Origin: Lachnospiraceae bacterium
GTDB taxonomy: Bacteria > Bacillota > Clostridia > Lachnospirales > Lachnospiraceae
Direction of reading: 5' to 3'
Length of the DNA: 36,985 bases
Assembly (NCBI GenBank): GCA_022774505.1
Contig: JALFLW010000094.1
Span: forward strand, 1 to 36,985
The translations under genes were made by a program, and so were the position numbers. Under the pieces are notes generated by a model. That model was not told the DNA's origin. It worked only from the letters and a program-made list of their open reading frames with translations, and ran no database searches. Positions within the stretch are counted from its first letter, which is position 1; every line of letters starts with the position of its first letter. This document shows, one piece after another, positions 6,817 to 15,476 of the stretch.

Positions 6817-8577
6817 ATGTATTTAGAGACAATTAACGGACCTGAAGATGTAAAAAAGCTCAACATTGATCAAATGACTGAACTTGCATCAGAGATGAGA
6901 CAGGCTTTACTCAAAAGAGCAAGCATCCACGGAGGTCACTTCGGTCCAAATTTTGGAATGGTGGAAGCAACGATCGCACTTCACTATGTTTTTGATTCCC
7001 CCAAGGATAAGATCGTATATGATGTATCTCATCAGACATATCCTCACAAAATGCTGACCGGTCGTAAAGATGCCTATTTGTACGAGGAGCATTATGATGA
7101 TGTCTCCGGCTACAGTAATCCACAGGAAAGCAGCCATGATCATTTTACGGTTGGCCACACCTCCACATCGATCAGTCTGGCATGTGGTCTGGCAAAAGGA
7201 TGCGATCTGAATGGCAAAAAGGAAAATATCATAGCAGTGATCGGGGATGGATCCCTTAGTGGCGGAGAAGCTTTAGAAGGACTGGATTTCGCAGCCGAAC
7301 TGGAAAGTAATCTGATCATTGTCGTAAATGACAATGATATGTCAATCGCCGAAAACCATGGCGGACTCTATGAGAATCTGAAGCTTTTACGCGAAACGAA
7401 GGGACAGGCTGAATGTAATCTGTTCCGTGCAATGGGACTTGATTATATTTACGTTGACGAAGGAAATAATGTAAAAGAACTGATCAATGCCTTTGAACAG
7501 GTAAAAGACAGCAGTCGTCCGGTCGTTGTCCATATCCGTACCCAAAAAGGAAAAGGCTATGGGCCTGCTGAAAAGGACAAAGAAACCTGGCATTACAATG
7601 CTCCATTTAACTTAGAAACCGGCGAAGCTCTTGCACAGCCTCAGGGGGACGATTACTCTGATATCACCGCCGATTATCTCCTCGACAAAATGAAAAAAGA
7701 TCCTTCCGTCGTAGCGATCACCTCTGCTACTCCTACTGTCCTCGGATTTACAAAAGATAAGAGGGATAAAGCAGGAAAACAATTTGTTGATGTCGGCATT
7801 GCAGAGGAGACAGCCGTTGCATTAGCTTCCGGAATTGCTGCAAACGGTGGAAAGCCTGTCTGGGGTGTTTATAGTACATTCGTCCAGAGAACCTATGATC
7901 AGATCTCCCAGGATCTGTGTATCAACAACAATGCAGCTACTATCATCACTTTCTGGGGCACCGTATACGGCATGAATGATGTAACACATCTCGGTCTTTA
8001 TGACATTCCGATGATGGCCAATATTCCAAACCTCGTTTATCTGGCTCCAACCACAAAAGAAGAGTATCTGGCGATGCTTGACTGGAGTCTTGAACAGCAG
8101 GAGCATCCTGTCGCCATCCGCGTACCGGGAGGACCTGTTTTATCGAACGGTCAGGCCGTAACAAAGGATTTCTCCAAGCTGGATAAATATGAAATCACCC
8201 AGTCTGGAAAAACGGTAGCTGTGATCGGTTTAGGAAACTTCTATTCCCTTGGCCTGGATGTAGCTTCCGAACTCCAAAAACAGACAGATATCCATGCCAC
8301 CGTGATAAATCCTTATTATATAACAGGCATCGATAAAGAATTATTAGAGAATCTGAAAAAAGAGCATGATATCGTGATCACTATGGAGGATGGCATCCTG
8401 GATGGCGGATTTGGTGAAAAGATAGCCCGTTTCTATGGAGATTCCTCTGTAAAGGTATTAAATTATGGTCTGAAAAAAGAATTTTTAGACCGTTATAATG
8501 CCGATGAGGTAATAAAGAAAAACCGTCTTACAAAAGAGCAGATCACAGAAGATATCAAAAATCTGTTAAACAGATAA
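6817..8577 (+). CDS. DXS/transketolase-family thiamine diphosphate enzyme
   Basis: A 586-residue enzyme of the 1-deoxy-D-xylulose-5-phosphate synthase/transketolase family. Visible parts are HGGHFGPNFGMVEATIALH (about 38-56), the ThDP/metal motif GDGS...NDN (143-173), KGKGYGPAEKDKETW (about 244-258), the pyrimidine-domain glutamate in DVGIAEETAV (about 325-334), YSTFVQRTYDQ (352-362) and a C-terminal transketolase domain. It differs from true DXS where that enzyme has EQHAV (here EETAV), DRAG (here FWGTVYG, about 379-385) and a final RYPRG (here RVPGG). Those sites help bind the phosphorylated acceptor, so another substrate is possible. It is slightly shorter than DXS (about 620). AGGAGG precedes the ATG by 8 bases. 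Calling it dxs would be unsafe. Confidence 0.85.
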   Translation: MYLETINGPEDVKKLNIDQMTELASEMRQALLKRASIHGGHFGPNFGMVEATIALHYVFDSPKDKIVYDVSHQTYPHKMLTGRKDAYLYEEHYDDVSGYSNPQESSHDHFTVGHTSTSISLACGLAKGCDLNGKKENIIAVIGDGSLSGGEALEGLDFAAELESNLIIVVNDNDMSIAENHGGLYENLKLLRETKGQAECNLFRAMGLDYIYVDEGNNVKELINAFEQVKDSSRPVVVHIRTQKGKGYGPAEKDKETWHYNAPFNLETGEALAQPQGDDYSDITADYLLDKMKKDPSVVAITSATPTVLGFTKDKRDKAGKQFVDVGIAEETAVALASGIAANGGKPVWGVYSTFVQRTYDQISQDLCINNNAATIITFWGTVYGMNDVTHLGLYDIPMMANIPNLVYLAPTTKEEYLAMLDWSLEQQEHPVAIRVPGGPVLSNGQAVTKDFSKLDKYEITQSGKTVAVIGLGNFYSLGLDVASELQKQTDIHATVINPYYITGIDKELLENLKKEHDIVITMEDGILDGGFGEKIARFYGDSSVKVLNYGLKKEFLDRYNADEVIKKNRLTKEQITEDIKNLLNR

Positions 8578-8614
8578 TAACAGCTTAAAATTTCCCCCAA
8601 AAAATTTATTTATT

Positions 8615-8660
8615 AAAGAAACAGTCCCTGAAAATTTTCATTTTCAAGGACTGTTTCTTT
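8615..8660. terminator. Bidirectional terminator between convergent genes
   Basis: A 21-bp inverted repeat (8615-8635 with 8640-8660) has a 4-base loop. Its arms start AAAGAAACAGTCC and end GGACTGTTTCTTT. Only one position mismatches, and in minus-strand RNA it becomes G-U. The A and T ends of the arms serve as the U tract in both directions. It lies between the DXS-like gene and Enzyme I. Confidence 0.85.
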
Positions 8661-8685
8661 GTTAGTTCCATTCACTCTTTATTTT

Positions 8686-10305
8686 TTATTTCACCTTTGT
8701 TTCACGAATGATCTTTCTCACCGGTAAAACAAATGATGGTGATACGGATAGTTCATCAATTCCCATTTTCAGAAACGTTTCAGTCAATGTAGTATCTGCT
8801 CCCAGCTCGCCACATATTCCTACCCAGCAGCCTCCCTTGTGACCATTGTCAATAGTCATCCGGATCATTTTAAGAATTGCCGGATGATGTGGATCATACA
8901 TGGTATCCAGCTTCATATTCTGTCGGTCCATAGCCAGTGTATACTGTGTCAGATCATTAGTTCCGATGCTGAAAAAATCCACCTCCTGAGCGAGTTCCTC
9001 ACTCATCATAACAGCCGCCGGCGTCTCGATCATGATACCCTGCTCAAAATCACCATATTGTATTCCCTGCTCATCAAGCTCCTTTTTCACGGATGCTACG
9101 ATTTCTTTGATCTTTAGCACCTCTTCTACAGAAATGATCATTGGATACATAATGGCAATCTCGCCATAGGCACTTGCCCTGATCAATGCCCGAAGCTGTG
9201 TTCTGAAAATCTCCGGTCGATCCAGGCAGATACGGATAGCACGATATCCCATTGCGGGATTTTCTTCCTTGTCCAGCTTGAAATAATCCACCTGCTTATC
9301 TGCTCCAATATCCAGTGTACGCACAACAACCTTTTTGCCTGCCATATTTTCTGCCACACGTTTATATGCCAGAAACTGTGTTTCCTCATCCGGATAATCC
9401 TCTGCCTCCAGATAAAGGAATTCACTTCGAAAAAGACCAATCCCGGCAGCGTCGTTTGCAAGCACATTCGCAACATCCCCCACACCGGCGATATTGGCAT
9501 AAAGTTTAATATGCTTGCCATCTGCTGTCACATCCTCTTTTCCCTTCAGAAGAGATAACAGTTTTCTTGCCTCCAGCTCCTTTTTCTGTGCATCCTGAAA
9601 CCTTGTCAGTATTTCCTCATCCGGATCAATATAGAGCCTGCCGTCTCTGCCATCTACAACTGCCATATGGCCATTCCATTCCTCTTTGATATCTACACCG
9701 ATCAATGCCGGAATGTTCATGGTCCTTGCTAATATCGCCGTATGGGAATTTGCCGAACCATGACGCGTAACAAATGCCAGCAATTTTTCCTTGTCCATCT
9801 GAACTGTCTCGCTCGGAGCCAGATCATCTGCTACAACGATCACCGGATCATTTCCAATATCTCCGGTTTCTTCCTGTTCAGCCAGAACAGAGATCAGTCT
9901 CTCTGTGATATCCTTAACATCCGCTGCTCTCGCCTTAAAATATTCATCATCCATCTGTGAAAACATCTCTGCAAAATTATCACCTGTAGATGCCACAGCA
10001 AATTCAGCATTTACATGCTGTGTCTCGATCATATTGACAATAGAGGAAACATAGTCATCATCCTCCAGCATCATCATATGAACCTCAAATACCGCTGCAT
10101 TTGCCTCCCCGACTTCCTTGACCGCTTTTTCGTACAGTGCCTGAAGCTGTACAGAAGCTTTTTCATTTGCAGCCTCATATCTTGCTTTCTCGGCAGCAAC
10201 ATCCCGGATCTTTTCTCTCTTAACCTGCTGCTTTCCCTTTTGGTAATAATATATCTTTCCAATTGCGATCCCTTTAAAGATCGACTTTCCCTCGTATATT
10301 TCCAC
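8686..10305 (-). CDS. ptsI: PTS Enzyme I (phosphoenolpyruvate-protein phosphotransferase)
   Basis: Enzyme I takes phosphate from phosphoenolpyruvate and passes it to HPr in the cytosol. The HPr-binding and phosphohistidine domain contains GSANSHTAILAR, with active His near residue 188. The C-terminal PEP-binding barrel has MGYRAIRICLDRPEIF, IMIETPAA, FFSIGTNDLTQYTLAMDR and the CGE signature WVGICGELGAD. The length of about 540 residues is normal for the family. I favour a GTG start at 10305 because GGAGG lies 5 bases before it. The ATG at 10317, which overlaps that GGAGG, has only weak ribosome pairing. It is the last gene of the PTS unit, 76 bases after HPr, and is followed by the strong terminator at 8615-8660. 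Confidence 0.95.
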   Translation of the reverse strand: MEIYEGKSIFKGIAIGKIYYYQKGKQQVKREKIRDVAAEKARYEAANEKASVQLQALYEKAVKEVGEANAAVFEVHMMMLEDDDYVSSIVNMIETQHVNAEFAVASTGDNFAEMFSQMDDEYFKARAADVKDITERLISVLAEQEETGDIGNDPVIVVADDLAPSETVQMDKEKLLAFVTRHGSANSHTAILARTMNIPALIGVDIKEEWNGHMAVVDGRDGRLYIDPDEEILTRFQDAQKKELEARKLLSLLKGKEDVTADGKHIKLYANIAGVGDVANVLANDAAGIGLFRSEFLYLEAEDYPDEETQFLAYKRVAENMAGKKVVVRTLDIGADKQVDYFKLDKEENPAMGYRAIRICLDRPEIFRTQLRALIRASAYGEIAIMYPMIISVEEVLKIKEIVASVKKELDEQGIQYGDFEQGIMIETPAAVMMSEELAQEVDFFSIGTNDLTQYTLAMDRQNMKLDTMYDPHHPAILKMIRMTIDNGHKGGCWVGICGELGADTTLTETFLKMGIDELSVSPSFVLPVRKIIRETKVK

Positions 10306-10381
10306 CACAGCCTCCATTTCCGCATGATAATATCATACATTCTATGACTTTGCCCTGTGACAGGATATGATATGCAATCGA

Positions 10382-10639
10382 TTATAATGTTTCCTCAAAA
10401 AATTTCTCAATGCCTGCAGCTGCTGCTTCTTCATCAGCACCCTCTATCTCTACAGTGATCTCCTCACCACATTTTACCCCCAGAGACATTAACATCATAA
10501 GTTTTCTCGCATCCGCCCTGCGATCTCCTTTTACGATCGTAACCGTTGACTCATATTTCTTTGCTTCCTTTACCAGCAGTCCTGCCGGTCTTGCATGAAT
10601 ACCTACCTCGTCTGTAATTACATAATTAAATGATTTCAT
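10382..10639 (-). CDS. ptsH: PTS phosphocarrier HPr
   Basis: An 85-residue HPr that carries phosphate from Enzyme I to the EIIA domain. The active-site motif GIHARPAG holds H15. The helix that normally reads like LKSIMGVMSLG reads ARKLMMLMSLG here, so the regulatory Ser46 phosphorylated by HPr kinase in Bacillus is Lys. This HPr could move phosphate but could not act as the Ser-P corepressor of CcpA. The start is the ATG at 10639, with GGAGG 8 bases upstream. An upstream ATG at 10654 overlaps that site and is rejected. It follows the antiterminator gene by 73 bases. Confidence 0.95.
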   Translation of the reverse strand: MKSFNYVITDEVGIHARPAGLLVKEAKKYESTVTIVKGDRRADARKLMMLMSLGVKCGEEITVEIEGADEEAAAAGIEKFFEETL

Positions 10640-10712
10640 AATTAATTCCTCCATTTCTTTTATTAGGTACTATTAATTTTTATATTGATATTTTGTAATT
10701 TCGATTGCTATT

Positions 10713-11558
10713 TTACTCCTCGGCACCATCCAGTTCACCGCTTGTCACACGACAAATATGCATTGCCAGATACCCGGTCTCCGCATCCTTCAGAGTGCAG
10801 CCGATCGTCTTTCCGATCTGCCCGCAGATTTTCTCTGCCATTGCAAATTCTTCCGGGTATTTTACACTCATATAATCATTTAAACTCATTTTTAATTTTT
10901 CGCCCCTCAATGCCCGCACGATCATATAACGCACATGGTTCATCAATCTGTTATAAGACAATGTCATGACATCAATTCTTTTTCCCATGGCATTTTCTAC
11001 GATCTCAATACATTCCCGTACCGCACGGGCTGTCTTCATGGCATCAGATACTTTATCATCGTCGATGGCTGAATGTACATGTAATGCAATATATCCCACT
11101 TCATCATCTCCGATGGTTATTCCAAATTTTTCTTTGAGGACCGGCACTACACAGCTTGCCGCCTTATATTCCATATGAAAAAGGATCCTTATATCCTCTG
11201 TCAGCGGATTACTGATCTGTTCATGCTTCTTCATACGTTCCACTGCATAATAAAGGTGATCTGCGAGGGGAAATAAAATGTTACGGTCAATATGTCCGAA
11301 CACTTTTTCCGCTTCATCCAATACCATATTGGAAATCTCTAAAAATTCCGGATCTATCGTCTTTACGATCTCGTCCGCACTGCCACGCTCTTCACAGGCC
11401 TGCAGTGTATAGATCCTGCTATCCTCTCCGGGTTCTACACGCTCGCTCACCTTTCTGCCAAAACCAATTCCTTTTCCCATCAAAAGATACTGCTTACTAT
11501 CCTCTGAATCAACCGCAAGTACCGCATTATGATTTAATACTTTTACGATTCTGTACAT
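10713..11558 (-). CDS. BglG/LicT/GlcT-family transcription antiterminator (PRD protein)
   Basis: A 281-residue RNA-binding antiterminator. Residues about 1-58 form the CAT RNA-binding domain. PRD1 (about 66-170) has candidate phosphorylation histidines in ADHLYYAVERM and YIALHVHSA. PRD2 (about 171-281) has them in RLMNHVRYM and YLAMHICRV. Phosphorylation of these histidines by HPr and EII normally switches such proteins off or on according to sugar supply. It starts 21 bases after the glucose-type PTS gene, whose leader carries a matching RNA target and terminator at 13929-14014. The natural reading is that it controls its own operon, like GlcT. The name is left open because GlcT and LicT cannot be separated by eye. 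Confidence 0.93.
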   Translation of the reverse strand: MYRIVKVLNHNAVLAVDSEDSKQYLLMGKGIGFGRKVSERVEPGEDSRIYTLQACEERGSADEIVKTIDPEFLEISNMVLDEAEKVFGHIDRNILFPLADHLYYAVERMKKHEQISNPLTEDIRILFHMEYKAASCVVPVLKEKFGITIGDDEVGYIALHVHSAIDDDKVSDAMKTARAVRECIEIVENAMGKRIDVMTLSYNRLMNHVRYMIVRALRGEKLKMSLNDYMSVKYPEEFAMAEKICGQIGKTIGCTLKDAETGYLAMHICRVTSGELDGAEE

Positions 11559-11579
11559 ATCCGATCCTCACATTTCTGT

Positions 11580-13751
11580 TTATTCGTAGAAATCAACAGC
11601 AAACAAGTCCTCTCCTGCCTTGATTTCTCCGTCCTTTAGCAGCCGGATCTTCTGGTTATCCTCCAATTCGGTGCACAGCACAGGAGAGGTGACAGATGGT
11701 GCATGCTCTTTCAGATACTCCAGATCCAGTTTCATCATCGGATCTCCTTTTTTCACCTTCTGTCCATTCTCTACAAACACTTCAAAACCTTTTCCATTTA
11801 ACTGTACCGTATCAATGCCTATATGCAGCAGCATACTAAGTCCGGAATCTGTCATAAAACCAATGGCATGCTTCGTATCAAATACAAAGACGACCTCTCC
11901 ATCCTCCGGTGCTTTCACGATAGCATCTGTCGGTGTAACAACAGCTCCATCCCCCATCATTCTCCCGGCAAATGCCTCATCCGGTGCTGTTGACAGATCC
12001 GCTGCCACTCCTGTGATCGGGCTTGATATTACAATTGTCTTTGTAACCTTCTGTTCCGTCTCCTCCTGCTGTGGGGTTTCCTCTTCCTCCACAGTGTCTA
12101 TACTGTCTTTAGTATATTCGATATCCGGTGCTGTTTCAAGGTAATCTTCCAAATTTGATTTGATCACGGTCACATTCGGCCCATAGACCACCTGCACGCC
12201 ATTTCCTTTGTGTATCACACCGCTTGCACCTGTGGATTTCAATAATGCATCGTCTACCAGCTGTGCATTATAAACGGTACAGCGGAGTCTCGTTGCACAA
12301 CAATCGACACTGTCGATATTCTTCTTTCCGCCAAGTCCTTTGGTGATATCCGCACTGAGAGGATCTGCTTCCACCTCATTATCGCTGTCCGCTTTTTGGG
12401 ACTTGCGTGCATTAACATCTGCCTTGGTATAGAGCTTCACCTGTTGATCATCGTCCTCACGTCCCGGTGTCTTCAGATTCAATTTTTTGATAAGGAACGA
12501 GAAGATGAAATAATACAGGAAGAAATAAATAATACCTACCGGAATAATACGCAGCCAGCTTGTCTTATCGTTGCCCTGCAAAATACCGAAAAGGAACAGA
12601 TCAAGAAACCCCCCCGAAAACGTAAGACCCACTGCAATATTTAAAATATGAGCGATCATATAGGCTGCGCCGGCCAGTATAACCTGTACCACAAACAGGA
12701 CTGGTGCCACAAACAGGAAAGAAAACTCGATCGGTTCTGTAATACCGGTCAGCATAGAAGTTAATGCTGCCGAAAAGAGAAGTCCGCCTGCCTGTTTCTT
12801 TTTCTCCGGTTTCGCAGTACGATACATCGCCAATGCTGCTCCCGGCAGACCAAATATCATAAAAATAAATTCTCCTGAAAAATATCTTGTGGCATCCGCA
12901 CTGAAATGTGTCACATGAGATGCATCCGCAAGCTGGGCAAAGAAAATGTTTTGTCCACCCTGAATTGTCTGTCCTGCCACTTCCATGGTGCCACCCACGG
13001 CTGTCTGCCAAAACGGCATATAGAATACATGATGAAGTCCAAACGGTATCAACGCTCTCTTAACAATACCAAAGATCAGCGTTCCAAAATATCCGCTTCC
13101 TGTCACCAGGCCACCCAGCGAATAGATCCCATTCTGAACGACCGGCCATACAAAATACATCAAAATGCCAACAAACATGTATACGATCGTAGAAATGATC
13201 GGCACAAATCTGGAACCGGCAAAGAATGACAATGCATTAGGAAGCTGTATCTTATGAAAACGATTATGCAGTGCTGCCACACCGAGTCCTACGATAATTC
13301 CTCCAAATACACCCATCTGCAATGTATTAATACCGCATACGGAAGCAATGGTTCCGCTGAGTACATCCTTTGAAATGCTTCCGTCTTCCAGAATCTTTCC
13401 ATTGATCTCCAGCATACCGCTAATAGCGATATTCATTACAAAATAGGCTATTACAGCAGAAAGAGCTGAAACCTCTTTCTCTTTCTTTGCCATTCCGATT
13501 GCTACACCTACCGCAAACAGCAATGGCAGGTTATCAAACACCGCACTTCCTACTTTATTCATAATAACCAGAAGTGCATGGAGAACTGTCCCATCTCCGA
13601 GAATTTTTCCTAAATGATACGTTGCTATGGTCGTCTCGTTTGTAAAAGAACTACCAAGTCCCAGAAGCAATCCGGCAACAGGCAGGATTGCAATTGGAAG
13701 CATAAAGCTTCTTCCGATCCTCTGTAAGACTTCAAAAATTTTGTCTTTCAT
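11580..13751 (-). CDS. Glucose-type PTS transporter EIICBA
   Basis: A 723-residue fusion permease that imports and phosphorylates a glucose-class sugar. Domain order is IIC (about 1-425, ten or so membrane spans, with the GITEPIEF motif at 336-343), IIB (about 465-540, with phospho-Cys C485 in DCCATRLR) and IIA (about 570-723, with H628 in KHAIG and phospho-accepting H643 in LHIGIDTV). Acidic, Gln-rich linkers join the domains. The tandem Cys pair C484-C485 at the IIB site is slightly unusual. Glucose or N-acetylglucosamine are the likely sugars; the sequence does not decide. The start has GGAAGG 7 bases upstream. It is the first gene of the PTS unit and is preceded by an antiterminator-controlled leader. 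Confidence 0.94.
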   Translation of the reverse strand: MKDKIFEVLQRIGRSFMLPIAILPVAGLLLGLGSSFTNETTIATYHLGKILGDGTVLHALLVIMNKVGSAVFDNLPLLFAVGVAIGMAKKEKEVSALSAVIAYFVMNIAISGMLEINGKILEDGSISKDVLSGTIASVCGINTLQMGVFGGIIVGLGVAALHNRFHKIQLPNALSFFAGSRFVPIISTIVYMFVGILMYFVWPVVQNGIYSLGGLVTGSGYFGTLIFGIVKRALIPFGLHHVFYMPFWQTAVGGTMEVAGQTIQGGQNIFFAQLADASHVTHFSADATRYFSGEFIFMIFGLPGAALAMYRTAKPEKKKQAGGLLFSAALTSMLTGITEPIEFSFLFVAPVLFVVQVILAGAAYMIAHILNIAVGLTFSGGFLDLFLFGILQGNDKTSWLRIIPVGIIYFFLYYFIFSFLIKKLNLKTPGREDDDQQVKLYTKADVNARKSQKADSDNEVEADPLSADITKGLGGKKNIDSVDCCATRLRCTVYNAQLVDDALLKSTGASGVIHKGNGVQVVYGPNVTVIKSNLEDYLETAPDIEYTKDSIDTVEEEETPQQEETEQKVTKTIVISSPITGVAADLSTAPDEAFAGRMMGDGAVVTPTDAIVKAPEDGEVVFVFDTKHAIGFMTDSGLSMLLHIGIDTVQLNGKGFEVFVENGQKVKKGDPMMKLDLEYLKEHAPSVTSPVLCTELEDNQKIRLLKDGEIKAGEDLFAVDFYE

Positions 13752-13928
13752 GATTCATCCTTCCTTTCCTGGCGATATTCATGTAAAAAGCCTTTTTGTC
13801 TGCATATCCTCTATATTGTCCGCTTTTTTTAGAATTCTATACCTCTGCATACCCGGGATTTATACTGCATTGATACAAACAAGCTCTTTGCGGATGATCT
13901 GTCACAGAAACAAAGTGATTTATAACAA

Positions 13929-13986
13929 TAAAAAAAGGCACTAACTCACATAAATATCCTGTAAAATTTATGTCTAGTTAATGCCT
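13929..13986 (-). terminator. Leader terminator of the PTS operon
   Basis: In minus-strand RNA a stem of about 19 bp runs from AGGCATTAACT (13986 downward) to AGTTAGTGCCT (ending at 13936), with a loop near 13955-13966. One pair is G-U and one small bulge is present. A run of seven U follows at 13935-13929. It lies about 180 bases upstream of the EIICBA start, so it would stop transcription before the operon unless antitermination occurs. Confidence 0.85.
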
Positions 13987-14014
13987 CGAATCTCTTACGA
14001 ACCAAGTAACATAC
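13978..14014 (-). promoter_or_regulatory. RAT-type RNA antiterminator target
   Basis: On the minus strand this stretch begins TATGTTACTTGGTTCG and ends ATTCGAGGCATTAA. GTTACT near the start and AGGCAT near the end are the recurring ends of GlcT/LicT targets. Its 3' part overlaps the 5' arm of the terminator at 13936-13986, so the two RNA folds exclude each other. It starts about five bases after the expected transcription start. The binding protein would be the PRD antiterminator of the same operon (inference). Confidence 0.75.
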
Positions 14015-14025
14015 TATCTAAATTA

Positions 14026-14054
14026 TTTATAGCATTTTCGATAGAAAATGTCAA
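14026..14054 (-). promoter_or_regulatory. Promoter of the PTS operon
   Basis: On the minus strand TTGACA (14054-14049) and TATAAA (14031-14026) are separated by exactly 17 bases. Initiation would fall near 14019, just before the antiterminator target. The match to the vegetative consensus is strong. Confidence 0.8.
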
Positions 14055-14221
14055 GAAAAATTTTTGTTGATCATAATAACTGTACATAATAACAGTTTTG
14101 ACACCACTTTTACCACCTCTTCTGCATCCAACCCTCTCACTGCCTGTTCAAGTTCATCAAACACGGCTTTTTTCTCATCCGGATACCGGTAATGTGATAA
14201 TTTTTCAATGATTCCATCTGC
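14052..14221 (-). pseudogene. Possible decayed gene fragment in the PTS-rlmI gap
   Basis: The 13752-14271 gap holds the PTS leader and promoter, plus this open stretch. On the minus strand it stays open from a TAG at 14224 to a TGA inside the promoter -35 at 14054-14052. It encodes a protein-like string including YPDEKKAVFDELEQAVRGL and DAEEVVKVVSKLL. There is no ATG, GTG or TTG start with a ribosome site, so it would be the tail of a lost gene. It could also be chance. No family is assigned. Confidence 0.3.
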
Positions 14222-14271
14222 CTATTTCCTGTAACGTCGAATTTTTATATTATTTCGCCATTTATCAGTCT

Positions 14272-15474
14272 TCATTTCTCATCCACAACCTGAAAGATAT
14301 AGAATTTCAGATAGTAGGATGTATCTGCAGCCCATAAGATCGGATGATCAGGTGCCTGCGTTGCAAAGGATACCTGCCGAAGCCTCTTATGTACATTTGA
14401 CGCAGCCTGACCTATCGTTTTCGTAAACAGCTCATATGTCATAAAATGAGAGCAGGAACATGTTGCCAGATACCCACCGTCCCTGATAAGTTTCATTGCC
14501 CGGAGATTGATCTCACGATATCCTTTTATGGCATTTTTGACAGAATTGCGGGATTTTGTAAAAGCCGGCGGATCTAATATGATCACATCAAATTTTTCTC
14601 CTGCCGCTTCCATTGCCGGCAGCTTTTCAAAAACATCCGCACACTCAAATTCCACGATATCGGACAGGCCGTTCAAGGCCGCATTTTTTCTTGCCTGCTC
14701 TATTCCCAGTTCAGACGCATCCAGTCCCAGTACGCTTGCTGCCCCTGCCTGCCCTGCGTTTAGGGCAAATGATCCCGTATGGGTAAAACAGTCTAATACC
14801 TTTGCTCCTCTGCAGATCGATCTTATCGACTGACGATTATATTTCTGATCAAGAAAGAAACCTGTCTTTTGGCCTTCCTTCACATCTACCATATAATGAA
14901 CACCATTTTCTATGATCTCCACATTTGTATCAAACTCCGGCCCAAGAAAGCCTTTGACACGTTCCAGTCCTTCTTTTAAACGCTCTTTTGCATCACTGCG
15001 CTCATAAACTCCCCGAATCTTTATACCATCTGCTGCAAGGATTTCCTTTAGCAGCTCCACCAGATGCTCCTTGTACCGGTCAATCCCAAGAGCCAGAGAC
15101 TCCACCACCAATACATCACTGAATTTGTCAATGACAAGTCCCGGTAAAAAATCTGCCTCTCCAAAAACTACTCTGCAACTTGAAATATCACCGACAGCCT
15201 TCCGGTAATCCCAGGCTGCCTGCAGACGCATTTTCCAAAACGCATCATCAATCTCCTGATCCTGATGACGCGTCAACATTCTGATGCGTATTTTAGAATG
15301 ACGGTTAATATACCCCTTTCCCATCGGATACCCATCGAAATCATGAACCAGTATAATGTCACCATCCTCGAAGCTTCCAGCCACACTGGCGATCTCATTG
15401 TCATAGATCCATGCTCCTCCGGCCTTGATCGTGCGTCCCTCTCCTTTTTTCAGTGTAGCAATCGCGTGTTCCAT
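14272..15474 (-). CDS. RlmI-like 23S rRNA cytosine-C5 methyltransferase
   Basis: A 400-residue class I S-adenosylmethionine-dependent methyltransferase. It has an N-terminal PUA domain (about 3-75), a linker domain (about 90-190) with VFGEADFLPGLVIDKF, and a Rossmann domain with KVLDCFTHTGSFALNAGQAGA and the motif IILDPPAFTKS. A late CSCSHF motif supplies the cysteines. This order matches RlmI/YccW and its Gram-positive relatives, which methylate 23S rRNA. Which cytosine is modified is not visible. AGGAGG stands 11 bases before the ATG, inside the end of the upstream hydrolase gene, from which only two bases separate it. It is therefore probably cotranscribed with an unrelated carbohydrate enzyme. 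Confidence 0.92.
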   Translation of the reverse strand: MEHAIATLKKGEGRTIKAGGAWIYDNEIASVAGSFEDGDIILVHDFDGYPMGKGYINRHSKIRIRMLTRHQDQEIDDAFWKMRLQAAWDYRKAVGDISSCRVVFGEADFLPGLVIDKFSDVLVVESLALGIDRYKEHLVELLKEILAADGIKIRGVYERSDAKERLKEGLERVKGFLGPEFDTNVEIIENGVHYMVDVKEGQKTGFFLDQKYNRQSIRSICRGAKVLDCFTHTGSFALNAGQAGAASVLGLDASELGIEQARKNAALNGLSDIVEFECADVFEKLPAMEAAGEKFDVIILDPPAFTKSRNSVKNAIKGYREINLRAMKLIRDGGYLATCSCSHFMTYELFTKTIGQAASNVHKRLRQVSFATQAPDHPILWAADTSYYLKFYIFQVVDEK

Positions 15475-15476
15475 TT

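Noticed and set aside
6817-8577. Naming this gene dxs
   Set aside because: Several DXS-specific motifs are changed, so only the family-level assignment is kept.
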